DNA of 64,000 nucleotides from Selaginella tamariscina (GCA_003024785.1 PUQB01000652.1:1-64000), one strand, 5' to 3'; positions 1 to 10,678 are shown, numbered from the stretch's first letter. Numbers and translations are program-made. Notes: a model not told the origin generated them from the letters alone.

Positions 1-1516
1 CTAGTAGGGGATCGGGCTTCAACTGATGATCCAGGCGATCATCACGCTGAAGTGCCCACTGTCGTGAGCCTTTGTCCAGTTCCCTTCTGGATCCCATGAT
101 GCCGCGAGTCAGGGCCGGGATCATGTAGTGCCTGAGGCAGTCTGCCCAATCACAGCAACTTCCTTCCCATGCACTGCAGAGGGCACTTGCCAGTTGCGTG
201 GCGACACGCCTCTCTATTCTTTCGATGAACATAACACTGTAAGTGCTAGAACTCGTCCACGTCGTCCCCTTCCTGTATGGAGAGTCTGGACATTGCAATT
301 TCATCTCAGTTGGTGGGGAATCACTGGCGTTTGGGTTCCTCAGGTCTTCCAAAGTGTGCCACTCTCCGGTAGGCAGACATGGCGGCTAGTTGTTGAGATT
401 GATGCAGAAGCCCGCCGAGCCGCCCAATCTGAATCGCAGCTCTTCTCGCTTAGCTTCCCCGTCTCAGCTGTACTGTCTAGATGAAATGCTGGCCCACGCT
501 GTAATCCGGGCTTCTCCACTTCTCCCACGGGGCCTCAAAAAGCCGAGTAGTCGCATCTGCTTCCGCACCCTCCGCACATTGGATCTACTGATCAACTCCT
601 GAAATCTGGAGAACCTGGAGCCACGAGCTTTGTGATCCTATCTTGGCCCTCGTACCGCACCCGGACATGCTAGATGGTCATCGGCTTGTTCTGCGTGGTC
701 CACTCCATCATCCTGATGTTGGGGAATGGTCGATCTTTCCTGTGAAAAAGTGGCATGCCCTGGCCTCAGCCTGTTGTCCTTCCGAAGATGGTGCCTATGT
801 GGTGGCCTACCTCGCTGGATACGCCTGGCGCGTTCTTCCACACGTCATAATCATGGCATTAATGGTGCTACTGCCATTATTGCCCCATTTATGAGCTCAT
901 GCATGTGGTCCACTCTCGTGAACCATGTGACCCTATGAGCTGGCCACTCGTGTGGGACTGGGGTTCCCGCTCTCCATTGAGTGCCCCTTCCCTCGGTTCT
1001 TAACACCGCTACTCCGGCCATGCCTTCGCCCGAAGACTTGTGGGGTTTACCTCTCTCTCTCATTTCTCCGAGCAGGGTCTTGTGGAGTGAATGTATGGCT
1101 TGAGGTGGTTGCCGTTAACCTTTGTTGTAACGGCTGCCCATTGGCCCCAGTAGAATCGTGCCATTGTCGAACGTTTTAGCACCTCATATGGTCCTCAGAA
1201 CTAGCCTTTGCGGAGTGCTTGTGGTTTCTTGAACCACCATACCACTGTCCTTGCTTATATTCTCGAAGTTTCTTTTTCCTGTCCCTGGCTTGTTGGTCTG
1301 CTGTTGTTGGTTTCTCTCATCAACTATGCTAGAATTGTACTTCGTCTAGTTTATCCAGCTGTTCTAGTCCTTTCCGTGCAACCGCTGGTTCGTTCATGAT
1401 CTTGTGGTCCAAGCTCGTTCGTAAGCTAGATATGGTGAACTTCCATGGCATGATGGCCTCCAGTCCATAGGCCAGCTGGAAGGTGTTGTTCCCATTGTGG
1501 TTTTGAATGTTGTCCG
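1..1516 (-). mobile_element. Element C: 3' part of an Athila/Tat-like Ty3 retrotransposon
   Basis: Bases 1-1516 repeat 3376-4945 of element A at moderate divergence and in the same order, so this is the post-integrase region and integrase tail of a second copy of the same minus-strand family. The copy runs off the left window edge. On its right it stops abruptly at 1516, where the terminal bases of element A's LTR begin, so A appears to have inserted into C's integrase gene. No LTR of C is visible. The reading frames are short and broken, so I call this a decayed copy. Confidence 0.75.
1329..1516 (-). pseudogene. Integrase C-terminal fragment of element C
   Basis: Read on the minus strand, the segment begins inside the integrase C-terminal region. 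It contains the conserved block TFQLAYGLEAIMPWKF, which matches PFQLTYGLEAIMPWEF in element A (about 4845-4900). In plant Ty3 elements this lies after the DDE core, where the consensus is close to 'TPF.L.YG.EA..P.E'. The upstream part is cut off by the LTR of element A at 1517, so no catalytic residues are present. It is an inactive remnant, and is useful mainly because it shows that A inserted into a relative. Confidence 0.7.
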
Positions 1517-2182
1517 TGGTTGTCAGGACTCCATAGGCCAATGTGGTGCTTCTTAATAAGCTTCAGTGGTTCCAGGACACTGTGGAGAGCGTCCAACTCC
1601 AAGGGTCCAAACCGGCAAGTTGGTCTTACATCGAAAATGATGGAAGGTGTTGGATGGCCTCTACCCGGACGCCCGAGGGTCTGTGTATAGGGTAAGGGAG
1701 TTCTACTATGGTGGTTTGGCAAAGAGCATTGCTCAGCCCAGGAGTGGGACAAGCGGGAATCCCTGCTTGTAAGGTGAATAAAAGGAATATGGATATATTA
1801 TATTGCTTGTTTGAGTACAAACTATCTCCGACAGGAGCAAGATAGAAACGCAGACTTGACTCCCAAAAAAACCCTGACCCACTACCAGCCTTCCTGCTCA
1901 TATAGTGGGTTACCTAGTGCTAGACCCTAGGTATAGGTGGCGCCTTCCTACTGGTCTGTTGCCTTGTGACAGAGTCTTGTCTGTACATTTATGTGCCTCT
2001 TCACGCATGCTGTCCACGTACCTTGGGTAGTTGGTCCGGATGATCAGATCTACGCTTGTTACACTGCCCCTAACATCAGTCACCATCAGTTCGTACCTAA
2101 GGTACCTTCCTTATCCGGCACTTTGTCCCATCGCTCGTCCGCGCTAGCTGGCCATTTGACAATGTTTAACCACCATCAACCA
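1517..2182 (-). repeat. 3' LTR of element A (family-2 LTR)
   Basis: It matches the LTRs of element B (17151-17829 and 24612-25290) along its whole length, starting with TGGTTGTCAGGACTCC on the plus strand and ending in CAACCA. On the minus strand it therefore runs TGGT...ACCA, the usual short inverted termini. Its right side continues into family-specific internal sequence, so it is the 3' LTR. Its left side is integrase sequence of element C. The candidate target duplication GTCCG (1512-1516) cannot be confirmed because A's other end is lost. Confidence 0.85.
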
Positions 2183-4750
2183 GATGCTAGACTTATTTGT
2201 TGCACGTTCTCGGGCCATGTGCTCTAGACATCTACCCCTTGGAGCTCCCAATACATGGTGATTTCGTTCTCCATTGCGGCTAGCTGATTTTCAGTGTGAT
2301 GGTCGCCTCCCGTAGTGCGATCCCCTCTGGAGCTTTGCTTCGGACCCTGCCTATTGTTCCCGAACTTGCTTGAGCTGACCCTCTAGGTCATGCGTCCATT
2401 CTCGCGAGTATTGCAGCTCTTGTTCCCTTGCGCGAGGAGTTGAGCCTGTAGTTGGGTGTGTACCTCTAGCTCCCTAATGGTCCATGTCGAGTCCTGTAGT
2501 CTTCAACTAGCGCGCTCCGTGGAGTGAGGAAACGGTTACCAAAGCTCCATACGACTCAGGTGTGGTCCTCCAAGGAGGATGTGGGATGACTTCGAGCTGG
2601 CTGGTGGCTCGATGCAGCTCTTCTTTGGCCATGGCCAGCTCTTGTGAACCGGCTGAGCTCTGCCTCACGTTGTTCAAGTGTGCAAAACCTGTCGCTCCTT
2701 CTCCGTTGTGACCTGCTCAAACTCTCGTCCTAGTTGGTCGTGGATTTGTGTGGTCGTACTTGATCTGAAGTTGATCCAAGCTGTCAGGTCAACTGTTGAC
2801 ACGTCTCCTCTGCTTGCTTCCTCCTGGCATTCGCGATGTCCCAAAGGTGGACCCCGAGAAACTGGTCCGAGTACTCCCGAACCTCCTTTTGAGCGGTTCG
2901 GTAGCTGTCCGTGAGCTCCTGTATTATTGCGTTGTGTCTATGGTAACCCCTGGGAGATCCAAACCATTGTACACCACTACGACTTCTGGATTTGACCGAA
3001 GGCCTTGGACAGCTCCATATGCACTGTAGAGGTCCATAGCCCCTTTGTGTTGAAGTATTTATAGTCCCTTCAGCACGTTACCTGTGTCTTCCTCGCTGTT
3101 CACTTCGTTGGCCTGCGAGGGGCCAACGAAACACTCCCCCGTGTTCCGTGGCCCTTGGAGTGGTGGGCCTCTTCTCCAGGAACTGCCTATGGGGACACCA
3201 TGGTGGAGGCCCTTCGCTCCTTTCCCCGCAGTCCTCTTCCCTGCTTGCTTCGTAGGGGAATCTTCTCTCGCATGTTTGCGAAGACTGGTGTCCGACTGTT
3301 TCCCTTCTTTGGTTTGGCTGGGGCCCGCCTGTTCTCCTACCCCCGATTCCTTGATGGTGTTCAAGTAGAACTGCTCTAGTAGTGGAATCGGGCTTCAACT
3401 GATGATCCAGGCGATCATCACATTGAAGTGGCTGCCGTCATGAACCTTTGTCCGGTTCCCTTCGGATCCTGTTGATGCCGCGGTCAGGGCCAGGATCATG
3501 TAGTGCCTGAGGCAGTCCACCTAGTCCACAGCAACTCCTTCCCAGGCACTGCAAAGGGCGCTCGCCAATCGCATGGCGGCACACCTCTCTGTTCTTCCAA
3601 TGAACATAAACACTAAGTGCCAAGAACTCGTCCACGTCGTCCCCTTCCTGTATGGAGAGTCTGGACATTGTGATTTCATCCTAGTTGGTGGGGAACCACT
3701 GGCATTTGGGTTCCCCCAGGTCTTCCAAGAGTGTGCCGCTCTCCGGTAGGCAGAATATGGCGGCCAGCTGATTAAGATTGATGCAGAAGTCTGCCGAGCC
3801 GCCCAATCTGAATCGGAGCTCCTCTCGCTTGGTCTTCCCCATCTCCAGCTGTATGGTCTGGATGAAATGGCTGGCCCGCGCTACGAATCCGGGCTTCTCC
3901 ACTTCTCCCCATGGGGCCTTGAAAAGTCCAAGTAGTTGCATCTGCTTCCGCACCCTTTGCACATTGGGTCTGCTGATCAACTCCTGAAATCTGGACAACC
4001 TGGGAGCCATGAGCTTCACGATCCTATCCTAGCCCTCGTACCGCACTCAGACGTGTTGGATGGTCACCGGCTTGTTCTGCGTGGTTCACTCCATCATCCT
4101 GATGCTAGGGAATGGTCGATCTTTCCTGTGAAAAGTGGGTGTGCCCTGGCTCACCCCTGTTATCCTTCTGAAGATGGTGCCTATATGGCAGGCTACCTCG
4201 CTAGATACGCCAGGTGCGTTCTTCCACACGCCATAATCAGGCATTAATGGTGCCGCCTACCATTATTGCCCCATTTTACGTACTCATGCGTGTGGTCCAC
4301 TCTCGTGAACCATGTGAACCTGTGAGCTGGCCACTCATGTGGGACTGGGGTTCCTGCTCTCCGTTGAGTGCCGCTTCCCTTGGTTCTTAACGCTTCTACT
4401 TCGGCCGTGCTTTGCCCCAAAGACTCATGGGGTTTACCTCTCTCTCTCGTTTCTCCAAAGTAGGGATTCTTGTCGGGTGAATGTATGGCTTGAGGTGGTT
4501 GCCGTTAACCTTTTGTTGTAACGGCTGCCCATTGGCCCCCAGTAGAATAGTGCCATTGTCGAACGTTTTTAGCACCTCATATGGTCCTTTCCATCCTAGC
4601 CAGAACTTGCCTTTGTGGAGTGCTTGTGGTTTCTTGAACCACCATACCCACTGTCCTGGCTTATATTCTCGGAGTTTCTTTTTCCTGTCCCTGGCTTGTT
4701 TGGTCTGCTGTTGTCGATTTCTTCATCAATTGTGTAGGAATCGTACTTCG
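2183..4750 (-). pseudogene. Post-integrase region of element A with decayed extra coding sequence
   Basis: About 2.6 kb lie between the integrase and the 3' LTR, far more than a simple polypurine tract needs. The region is conserved in order with element B (17830-19527 and 20141-20800) and with element C (1-1330). The longest recognisable piece, 3681-4019 on the minus strand, contains the block NLNQLAAIFCLPESGTLLED, matched by a diverged block in B near 19340-19527. Athila, Tat and Ogre elements often carry an additional ORF downstream of integrase, and I infer the same here. I cannot name the product. Frames are interrupted by stops and small indels. Confidence 0.55.
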
Positions 4751-4756
4751 TCTAGT

Positions 4757-5020
4757 TTATCCAGCTATTCCTGTCTTTTCCATGCAACTGCTGGTTCTCC
4801 GTGATCCTGTGGTCCAAGCTCGTAAGCTGGGTATGGTGAACTCCCATGGCATGATGGCCTCAAGGCCATAGGTCAACTGGAAGGGTGTTGTTCCCGTTGC
4901 AGTTTTGAATGTTGTCCAATATGCCCATAACACCGATGGTAGCATTTCTTCCCATCACCTAGGTTCCCTGTGGCAAAGCTTCCTCAAGATGGTGACCAGT
5001 ACCTTGTTTGTGGACTCGGC
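4757..5020 (-). pseudogene. Integrase C-terminal part of element A, separated from its core by the chromovirus
   Basis: The minus-strand reading continues the integrase of 11237-12026 after removal of the 6.2 kb chromovirus and one copy of its TCGGC target duplication. It includes VLWAYWTTFKTATGTTPFQL, the typical Ty3 integrase block just after the catalytic core (consensus 'W.YRTT.KT.TG.TPF.L'), then TYGLEAIMPWEF. At least one stop and frame change follow. With the core displaced and the frame broken, no functional integrase can be made from this copy. Confidence 0.8.
5016..5020. repeat. Target-site duplication (left) of the chromovirus
   Basis: TCGGC immediately before the LTR start TGTCACGACC is repeated as TCGGC directly after the 3' LTR at 11232-11236. 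Five base pairs is the usual size for Ty3 integrase. Confidence 0.95.
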
Positions 5021-5072
5021 TGTCACGACCCGATACAGGATATAGGATATGACATACAGGATTCAGCCTACA

Positions 5073-5196
5073 GGATATGCGATACAGGATTTCGGCCCGC
5101 AGGATATTCCACAGGATATGCCACAGGATATTCCCGCAGGATATTCACAGGATATTCCCGCAGGATATTCCCGCAGGATATTCCTACAGGATATTC
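5073..5196 (+). promoter_or_regulatory. Nine-copy GNATATNC (P1BS-type) array in the chromovirus U3
   Basis: The palindromic motif GNATATNC begins at 5073, 5102, 5114, 5126, 5139, 5150, 5163, 5176 and 5189. Seven copies are GGATATTC and two are GGATATGC. After the first copy the spacing is 11-13 bp, about one helical turn. GNATATNC is the published binding site of PHR1-type GARP/MYB factors that control phosphate-starvation genes. The array lies about 75-200 bp upstream of the TATA-like box, where an enhancer would be expected. Function is inferred; the repeats may simply be a minisatellite that happens to contain the motif. Confidence 0.5.
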
Positions 5197-5270
5197 CTAT
5201 AGGATAAGGATGACCAATTTTGGCTAGTGACTAGATTAGGCTCATGACCAGATTAGCTTGGAGTTGTGAG

Positions 5271-5314
5271 CATAAAAGCTCCGACCTAATTGTTGTACAA
5301 TCAGTTACTATCAA
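5271..5314 (+). promoter_or_regulatory. TATA-like box and predicted RNA start of the chromovirus
   Basis: CATAAAAG at 5271-5278 is the only good TATA-like box and is conserved in all four LTR copies. About 30 bp downstream lies CAGTTACTATCAA (5302-5314), the expected position of the first transcribed bases. The block from the TATA box to this point is among the best conserved parts of the LTR. It also supplies the putative self-primer. Confidence 0.6.
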
Positions 5315-5612
5315 CACCAGTCTTTCTACGATCATTCTTGTTCTTGTCTTGCTCTTGTCTTGTCTTGCTCCTTTGCCTCCTGCTCTTGTCCTACTCCTGG
5401 ATCCTATCCGTTCCTGTCTTGCTCCTGAATCCTGTCCTGTTCTTGTCTCGCTCCTGAATCCTGTCCTACTCCTGATTCCTGAGGTCCCAGTTCCTATTCT
5501 GCTATCTTGCTCCCGGATCCTATCCTGATCCTGGATCCGTCCTGTTCCTGAGTCAAGCCTTCCTGTCCCTGGAATCCTACTTGCTTCCTGGTTCCTGGAT
5601 CGTGGCTTGACA

Positions 5613-5630
5613 GTTTGATAGTAACTGCTT
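5613..5630 (+). promoter_or_regulatory. Primer-binding region complementary to the element's own 5' RNA end
   Basis: The bases just after the 5' LTR do not resemble the usual plant PBS for initiator Met-tRNA (TGGTATCAGAGC). Instead TTGATAGTAACTG at 5615-5627 is the exact reverse complement of CAGTTACTATCAA at 5302-5314, which lies where the RNA should start. This is the arrangement known from self-priming Tf1/sushi-type elements, in which the transcript's first bases fold back onto the PBS. The pairing is seen directly; the priming mechanism is inferred. Confidence 0.6.
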
Positions 5631-5711
5631 TCATAGCTCTTCGTTTCCCAGCTACTTTTTTTTCCTTGATTCTTTTCCTTCGTTTTTCTCCTTTCTTTCT
5701 TTCATACGATC

Positions 5712-6690
5712 ATGGCTGATTTTGAGCACTTTCAACGCGAGCACCAAATGTTGCTTCATGAACTGGCCACTTTGCGCCAAGTGGTCACCGATCTACAAGG
5801 CTCCACCCATGCGGCACATGCAGCTGCTGATGCATCCTCCAAGGCTGCTGCGCAGGCTCTCTCTCAGGCATCGGTGGTTCCTTCTTCATCGAACTTTTCT
5901 CCGGAACCGAAGATCAGCATGCCAGAGAAGTTCAGTGGCAACCGTGCCGATTTCCAAGGTTTCCTGAATCAGATCCGGCTCTTGATCCGCATGCAACCAC
6001 CGCCGCTACTCGACGGATGCACAAAAGGTTGGCCTTTTGGCATCCTTACTAAGTGGATCTCCACGAGCTTGGGTTGCTCCCTTGCTGGAGCGTGACGACC
6101 CATTGATGGAAGACTTTGAAGGTTTCGTGGCTGCCTTTGAAGCCTGCTTTGGAGATCCTGATAAGTACCGTTCTGCATGCACAAAGTTACGGAGGCTCAC
6201 ACAAGGATCCAGACCAGCTTCCGTTTATGCATCCGAATTCCAGCAATTGTGCACGAACATTCCATGGGACGAGACTGCATTGATCGAACATTTCCGTTTT
6301 GGGCTGAGGGACGACGTGAAGGACCTTCTCCTTACGTTACCGGATGCCCAAACGTTAGCGGAGATCATGCAACAGGCCGTTCGCTGCGACAACCGTTTGT
6401 TCGAGCGCCGTCAGGAAAAATTCCGTCAGCAGTTCCTGCCAGCCAATCCTGTAGCCGTAGCACATGTTCCTGCAACACCTTCTGGAGCAGTTCCTATGGA
6501 GGTTAACAATTCCAAGCGTGGCCCACTTTCAACTGCTGAGAAGCAACGTCGACGGGATGAGAACCTATGCTTGTATTGTGGTGCAGCAGGACACAAGGTG
6601 GCGGAATGTCCTAATAAGCCAGGAAGTTCAAGGCGCGTGAAGCCGAAGCTGAAGTTCAGTCCGGAAAACTTCAATGTCCACTTCGTCTAG
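5712..6690 (+). pseudogene. gag: gag of the chromovirus (frameshifted)
   Basis: The first ATG after the leader (5712) opens a frame beginning MADFEHF. It carries a short coiled-coil-like N-terminus and a segment with FSGNRADFQGFLNQI, typical of Ty3 capsid entry regions. The frame is lost near 5995-6037 and continues in another frame, with the capsid block FEGFVAAFEACFGDPD and later SVYASEFQQLC. Near the end is a CCHC zinc knuckle, CLYCGAAGHKVAEC (about 6568-6610), which binds the RNA genome. The frame stops at 6688-6690. The protein would package element RNA in cytoplasmic particles. One apparent small indel breaks it. Confidence 0.85.
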
Positions 6691-6701
6691 GAGCCGCGAA
6701 G

Positions 6702-8191
6702 TTGGACGTAGGTGCAGGCTCCATTGGTGCTGCTCATACCATTCCATCACTCAAGTTTCCTGTACACATTCGCCTCAATAATCGAGAGCTCAAGGAGTTT
6801 GCCCTGTTAGACACTGGTGCAAATGCATGTTTCATGGATGACACTTTTGCAGCTCAGCATGGCATTCCGGTGGTGAAGTTGAAGCGTGCAATTCCTGTAG
6901 AGGTGGCCGATGGTCGTTTGATTGCTTCTGGCGCAGTTACCCACGCTACCACACCTCTCTCTTGCAATCATGGTGCATTCAACTGTTCGATTTCCTTCAA
7001 CTTGATCAAGACTCGGTCGACTCCCATCATTTTTGGCATGCCATGGTTCGTTGTTGCAAATCCGCAGATCGACTGGAGGTCTAGGACGCTCACGTTTTCC
7101 TCTCCAGCAGCCAGGATCAATCCTGTACCTTCCTGCGTGCAGGATACATCCTTGGTGTCTGAGGCAGTACAAGCTACAGGATTGACCGTGCCTGTTCCTG
7201 TACCAGTGTTGAAGACTCCTCGACAGGATTCACCTCATGTCAGTTCCTCAGCACATCCGCAGGCTTTCTCCACTCCTGTAAGTTTGCGGTGTCCTGTACA
7301 GGGTTCTTCCAATCCTGTATCAGTGTCGAAGGTTCCTCCTCAACAGGATCCACCTCCTGTTGGTTCATCAGCACACTCACAGGCTTCCTCACTCCTGTGC
7401 ATCCACGGACTTCTGTACAGGATTCTTCCAATCCTGTACACTCGTCAACATCCACATCTGTTTCTTCCAATCCTGCTTCTTTTCATTACTCTGTTTCTGT
7501 TCCACCCCCAAGATCCTTCCTCTTTTTCATCACAGCTCCCTCCTGCTCCTCTCCGAGTTCTTACCACTACCATGCATGAACTTGCCACTGATCCTGCTCC
7601 TTTCCACCTTTTTGCCTTTCAAGTAACTCCTACGTCCTCTTCTACCTTTCCTGTGTCTGACTCTCCTGTTTTTCAATCTCCTTCGCCTACTCCTTCTCCT
7701 TCTCCTCCTTCTTCTCTACCATCCAAGTACCACGACTTTAAGGACGTTTTTGACAAGCACAAGGCTACAGTTCTTCCTGTTCACAGGTCCTACGACTGTC
7801 CTATTGATCTTGCAGAAGGAAAGACCCACCGTTCGGACCGATTTACGCATTGTCACCCACAGAGTTGGAGGTTCTTCGCCAGTACATCGAGGACAACTTG
7901 GCATCCGGCTTCATTCGTCACTCAAAGTCCCCTGCAGGAGCGCCAATCTTCTTTGTCAAGAAGAAGGATGGGAGCTTACGTTTGGTTGTGGACTACAGGG
8001 GTTTGAATCAAGCTACCATTCGGAATCGGTACCCGTTGCCATTGATCCCGGAACTTCTCGATCGGCTGCGAGGAGCAAAGGTGTTCACGAAGATCGACTT
8101 ACGAGGGGCCTACAACCTTGTACGGATTCGTCCGGCGATGAGTGGAAGACTGCCTTTCGTACAAGGTATGGACACTTCGAGTACACGGTGA
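6702..8191 (+). pseudogene. pol: pol part 1 of the chromovirus: aspartic protease, proline-rich linker, start of reverse transcriptase
   Basis: Shortly after the gag stop an open frame (6702-8006) carries the retropepsin motif FALLDTGANACFM (about 6796-6834), whose DTG supplies the catalytic aspartate. A long serine/proline-rich linker follows (about 7100-7720), dense in CCTGTA/TACAGG motifs. The block KYHDFKDVFDKHKA (about 7720-7765) is the usual sequence just before RT in chromoviruses. The frame is lost near 7840 and the RT N-terminal fingers continue in another frame from about 7850, with [19 protein letters not shown] and [10 protein letters not shown] second shift near 8140-8160 moves on to part 2. 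Confidence 0.85.
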
Positions 8192-9453
8192 TGCCTTTCG
8201 GCCTTACCAATGCCCCAGCCGTGTTCCAACACATGGTGAACGACATCTTTCGTGACTTCTTGGACCAGTTTGTGGTGATCTACCTCGACGACATTTTGAT
8301 TTTCTCCAAGGACCAGGCGGCACATGACAAGCATGTACGGTTGGTTCTACAGCGGCTTCGTGAGCATGGCTTGTATGCGAAGTTGGAGAAGTGTTTTTTC
8401 GATAGGGATTCTGTGGAGTTCTTGGGCTACATCGTCTCTCCTGCTGGCGTTTCCATGGACATGCACAAGGTGAAGACCATCGTGGAGTGGGAGAGGCCCA
8501 AGTCTGTACGAGATGTACAATGTTTCCTTGGCTTTGCAAACTTCTACAGGCGATTCATACAGGACTTCTCCAAGCGTGTACTTCCACTCACGGAACTCAC
8601 CAAGCGCACAGAGGTTTTCTCTTGGTCCGACAAGGCGGAACATGCATTCACAACACTCAAGGACACCTTCACGACAGCTCCGATTTTAGCACATCCTGAT
8701 CCTTCTCGTCCTTTCTTCGTTGAAGCAGATGCCTCGGATTTTGCAGTAGGATCCGTCCTATCGCAAGTTGGAGAGGACAAGTTGCTTCATCCTGTAGCTT
8801 TTCACTCTCGTAAGTTCCTGTCGGCGGAGATCAATTACGAGATTCATGACAAGGAACTCAAGGCCATTGTGGATTCGTTTGAGGAGTGGCGGCATTTCCT
8901 GGAAGGTGCTGCACATCCTGTACAAGTTCTTACGGATCACAAGAACCTGGAGTACTTTCAAACGGCTCGAGTTCTCAGTCGGCGACAGGCTAGGTGGGCG
9001 GAGTTCCTATCACGTTTTGACTTCGTCATCGTCTACAGGCCCGGTTTTCGGAATGGCAAGGCGGACGCATTGTCTAGGCGCTCTTACCTTGCACCAAGCC
9101 CGGGCGATCCTGCATTTGACTGTCAAAGGCAAGTGTTGTTGGGTCCTGATCGATTCCGGCTTGCGGCACTGCAGGTTCATCAGGCTCCAGCAAATTCAAC
9201 TCTCCTACAGACGTCCGTTCGCAGTTGGCTACAGACGACTTGGCAAAGAATGTGTTCTCACACATTCATCCTGACGTTGCAAGTTCCTCTTCCTCCAGTT
9301 CCCGTCCAGACTACAACCTGTTCACCATACAGGATGGACTCCTGTACCGGGAAGGTCTCCTGTACGTTCCTGTTGGTGTTTGCAGGACTCGTGTGGTACA
9401 GGATTGTCATGATACCCGGCTACAGGACATTTTGGTGTGGCCAAGACAGTTGA
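8150..9453 (+). pseudogene. pol: pol part 2 of the chromovirus: reverse transcriptase catalytic half and RNase H
   Basis: The frame contains [14 protein letters not shown] and the catalytic YLDDIL, whose YLDD codons lie at 8281-8292, so the polymerase active site is intact. The RT thumb/connection follows (LGFANFYRRFI). RNase H begins near 8710 with FVEADASDFAVGSVL and continues with HDKELKAIV and LTDHKNLEYF, including the acidic residues that bind metal. RPGFRNGKADALSRR near 9040-9085 marks the RNase H end. These activities copy element RNA into DNA and remove the RNA strand. The section after about 9100 loses clear homology in this frame, which suggests another shift before integrase. Confidence 0.88.
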
Positions 9454-10640
9454 GTTGGTGACTCGCAACTATTGGTGGCCTGGGTTGCGGGTTTTGTGGA
9501 AAGGTTTGTACGGAGTTGTGACACCTGCAACAGGTCGAAGATGCCTCGTCATGCACCTTCTGGTCTTCTTCGTCCTCTTCCTGTTCCTTCTGCTCCTTGG
9601 AGATCCATTTCTATGGATTTCCTCACAGATCTTCCTCCTTCTCGTGGATTCGATGCAGTTCTTGTGGTGGTTGACCGTTTCACCAAGCAGGCTCATTTCC
9701 TACCCTGCAACAAGACAGCTACAGGTCAGACAACTGCCGAGTTGGTGATCCGTGAGGTGTTCCGACATCATGGTCTTCCTGAGAGCATTGTTTCCGATCG
9801 AGGTCCACAATTCATGTCCAAGTTTTGGCGAGAGCTTCTTCGGAGTCTACAGGTTAAAGCGGATCTTTCTTCAGGATATCACCCGCAAACTGATGGCAGT
9901 CAGAACGCACAATCAGACCTTGGAGCAATATCTTCGTTGCTTCATCAGTTACCAACAGGATAATTGGTTGGACCTTCTTCCTATGGCGGAGTTTGCCTAC
10001 AACAACTCCATTCACGCATCTACAGGCCAGACACCTTTCTTTGCTCTTACAGGCCACCATCCACGTTTTGACTTTGCTTCTCCTGCTTCTCCTTCTTCCG
10101 CTCCTGCAGTACAGGATCGTCTTCAGCATCTTCGGCAGGTACAGGATGATCTCCAGGTTCACCTTCAGCAGGCACAGGAACGGTACAAGCATCATGCTGA
10201 TGCTCACCGTCACCGGCACCTGCATACAAGATTGGTGATCTCGTGTGGCTTCTTCGTCGACACATTCAACAGGCCTTCTTCTAAGTTGGATTTTCAACGA
10301 TTGGGCCCTTACAGGATCGTGGCGGAGGTAAATCCTGTAGCTTTCCGACTCGAGTTACCACCTACGGTGAAACTTCATCCTGTGTTTCACACCTCCTTGT
10401 TGGAGCCGTATCATCCTTCTTCTCTTCCTGGTCGTGCTTCTTCTCCTCCCCCTCCTGTGGTCATTGCTGGTGAACCTGAGTACGAAGTTGCAGCCATCCT
10501 TGATTCTCGTCTTCAACTTCAATACTTGGTGGATTGGAAAGGTTATTTGCCTACCGATCGCACTTGGGAACCTGCATCCAACTTACTCCATGCTTCTTCC
10601 AAAGTTGCTGCTTCCATCGGCATTATCCTGCTAAACCAGG
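9440..10640 (+). pseudogene. pol: pol part 3 of the chromovirus: integrase and C-terminal chromodomain
   Basis: The integrase zinc-binding tail SCDTCNRSK is near 9510-9535. The core follows with [20 protein letters not shown] (first catalytic D) and IVSDRGPQF (second D), then HPQTDGSQNAQ near the expected catalytic E. The frame changes near 9910 and continues with FAYNNSIHASTGQTPF. A GPY-like block (LGPYRIVAEV) and KLHPVFHTSLLEPY come next. The chromodomain lies at about 10475-10615 (YEVAAIL, YLVDWKGY, TWEPASNL), keeping tyrosine and tryptophans of the aromatic cage that reads methylated histone H3. It probably directs insertion into silent chromatin. The frameshift breaks the copy. Confidence 0.88.
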
Positions 10641-10665
10641 TCCAAGACTCGTGGAACTCGTCCTT

Positions 10666-10678
10666 AGGGAGGAGGTGC
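10666..10678 (+). promoter_or_regulatory. Polypurine tract of the chromovirus
   Basis: AGGGAGGAGGTGC ends exactly at the 3' LTR start (10679). It is the primer site for second-strand DNA synthesis. The fragment copy keeps the same tract at 15738-15750 on the other strand. Confidence 0.8.

Larger units (their letters stand above)
5021..5612 (+). repeat. 5' LTR of the chromovirus (592 bp)
   Basis: It starts TGTCACGACCCGATACAGG and ends GGCTTGACA, so the termini are TG...CA. It matches the 3' LTR at 10679-11231. The upstream third (5035-5210) is a degenerate tandem array of CAGGATAT units. A TATA-like box follows at 5272, and then a pyrimidine-rich stretch built of repeated TCCTG units. Length differences from the 3' LTR are mostly unit-number and single-base indels. 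Confidence 0.95.

Noticed and set aside
128..484. 118-codon plus-strand open frame
   Set aside because: It is antisense to the post-integrase region of element C and has no domain; the homologous stretch in element A does not keep the frame open.
5035..5210. Regular repeats that could suggest a CRISPR-like array
   Set aside because: The units are degenerate, contiguous and lie inside a eukaryotic LTR with no spacers of constant length.
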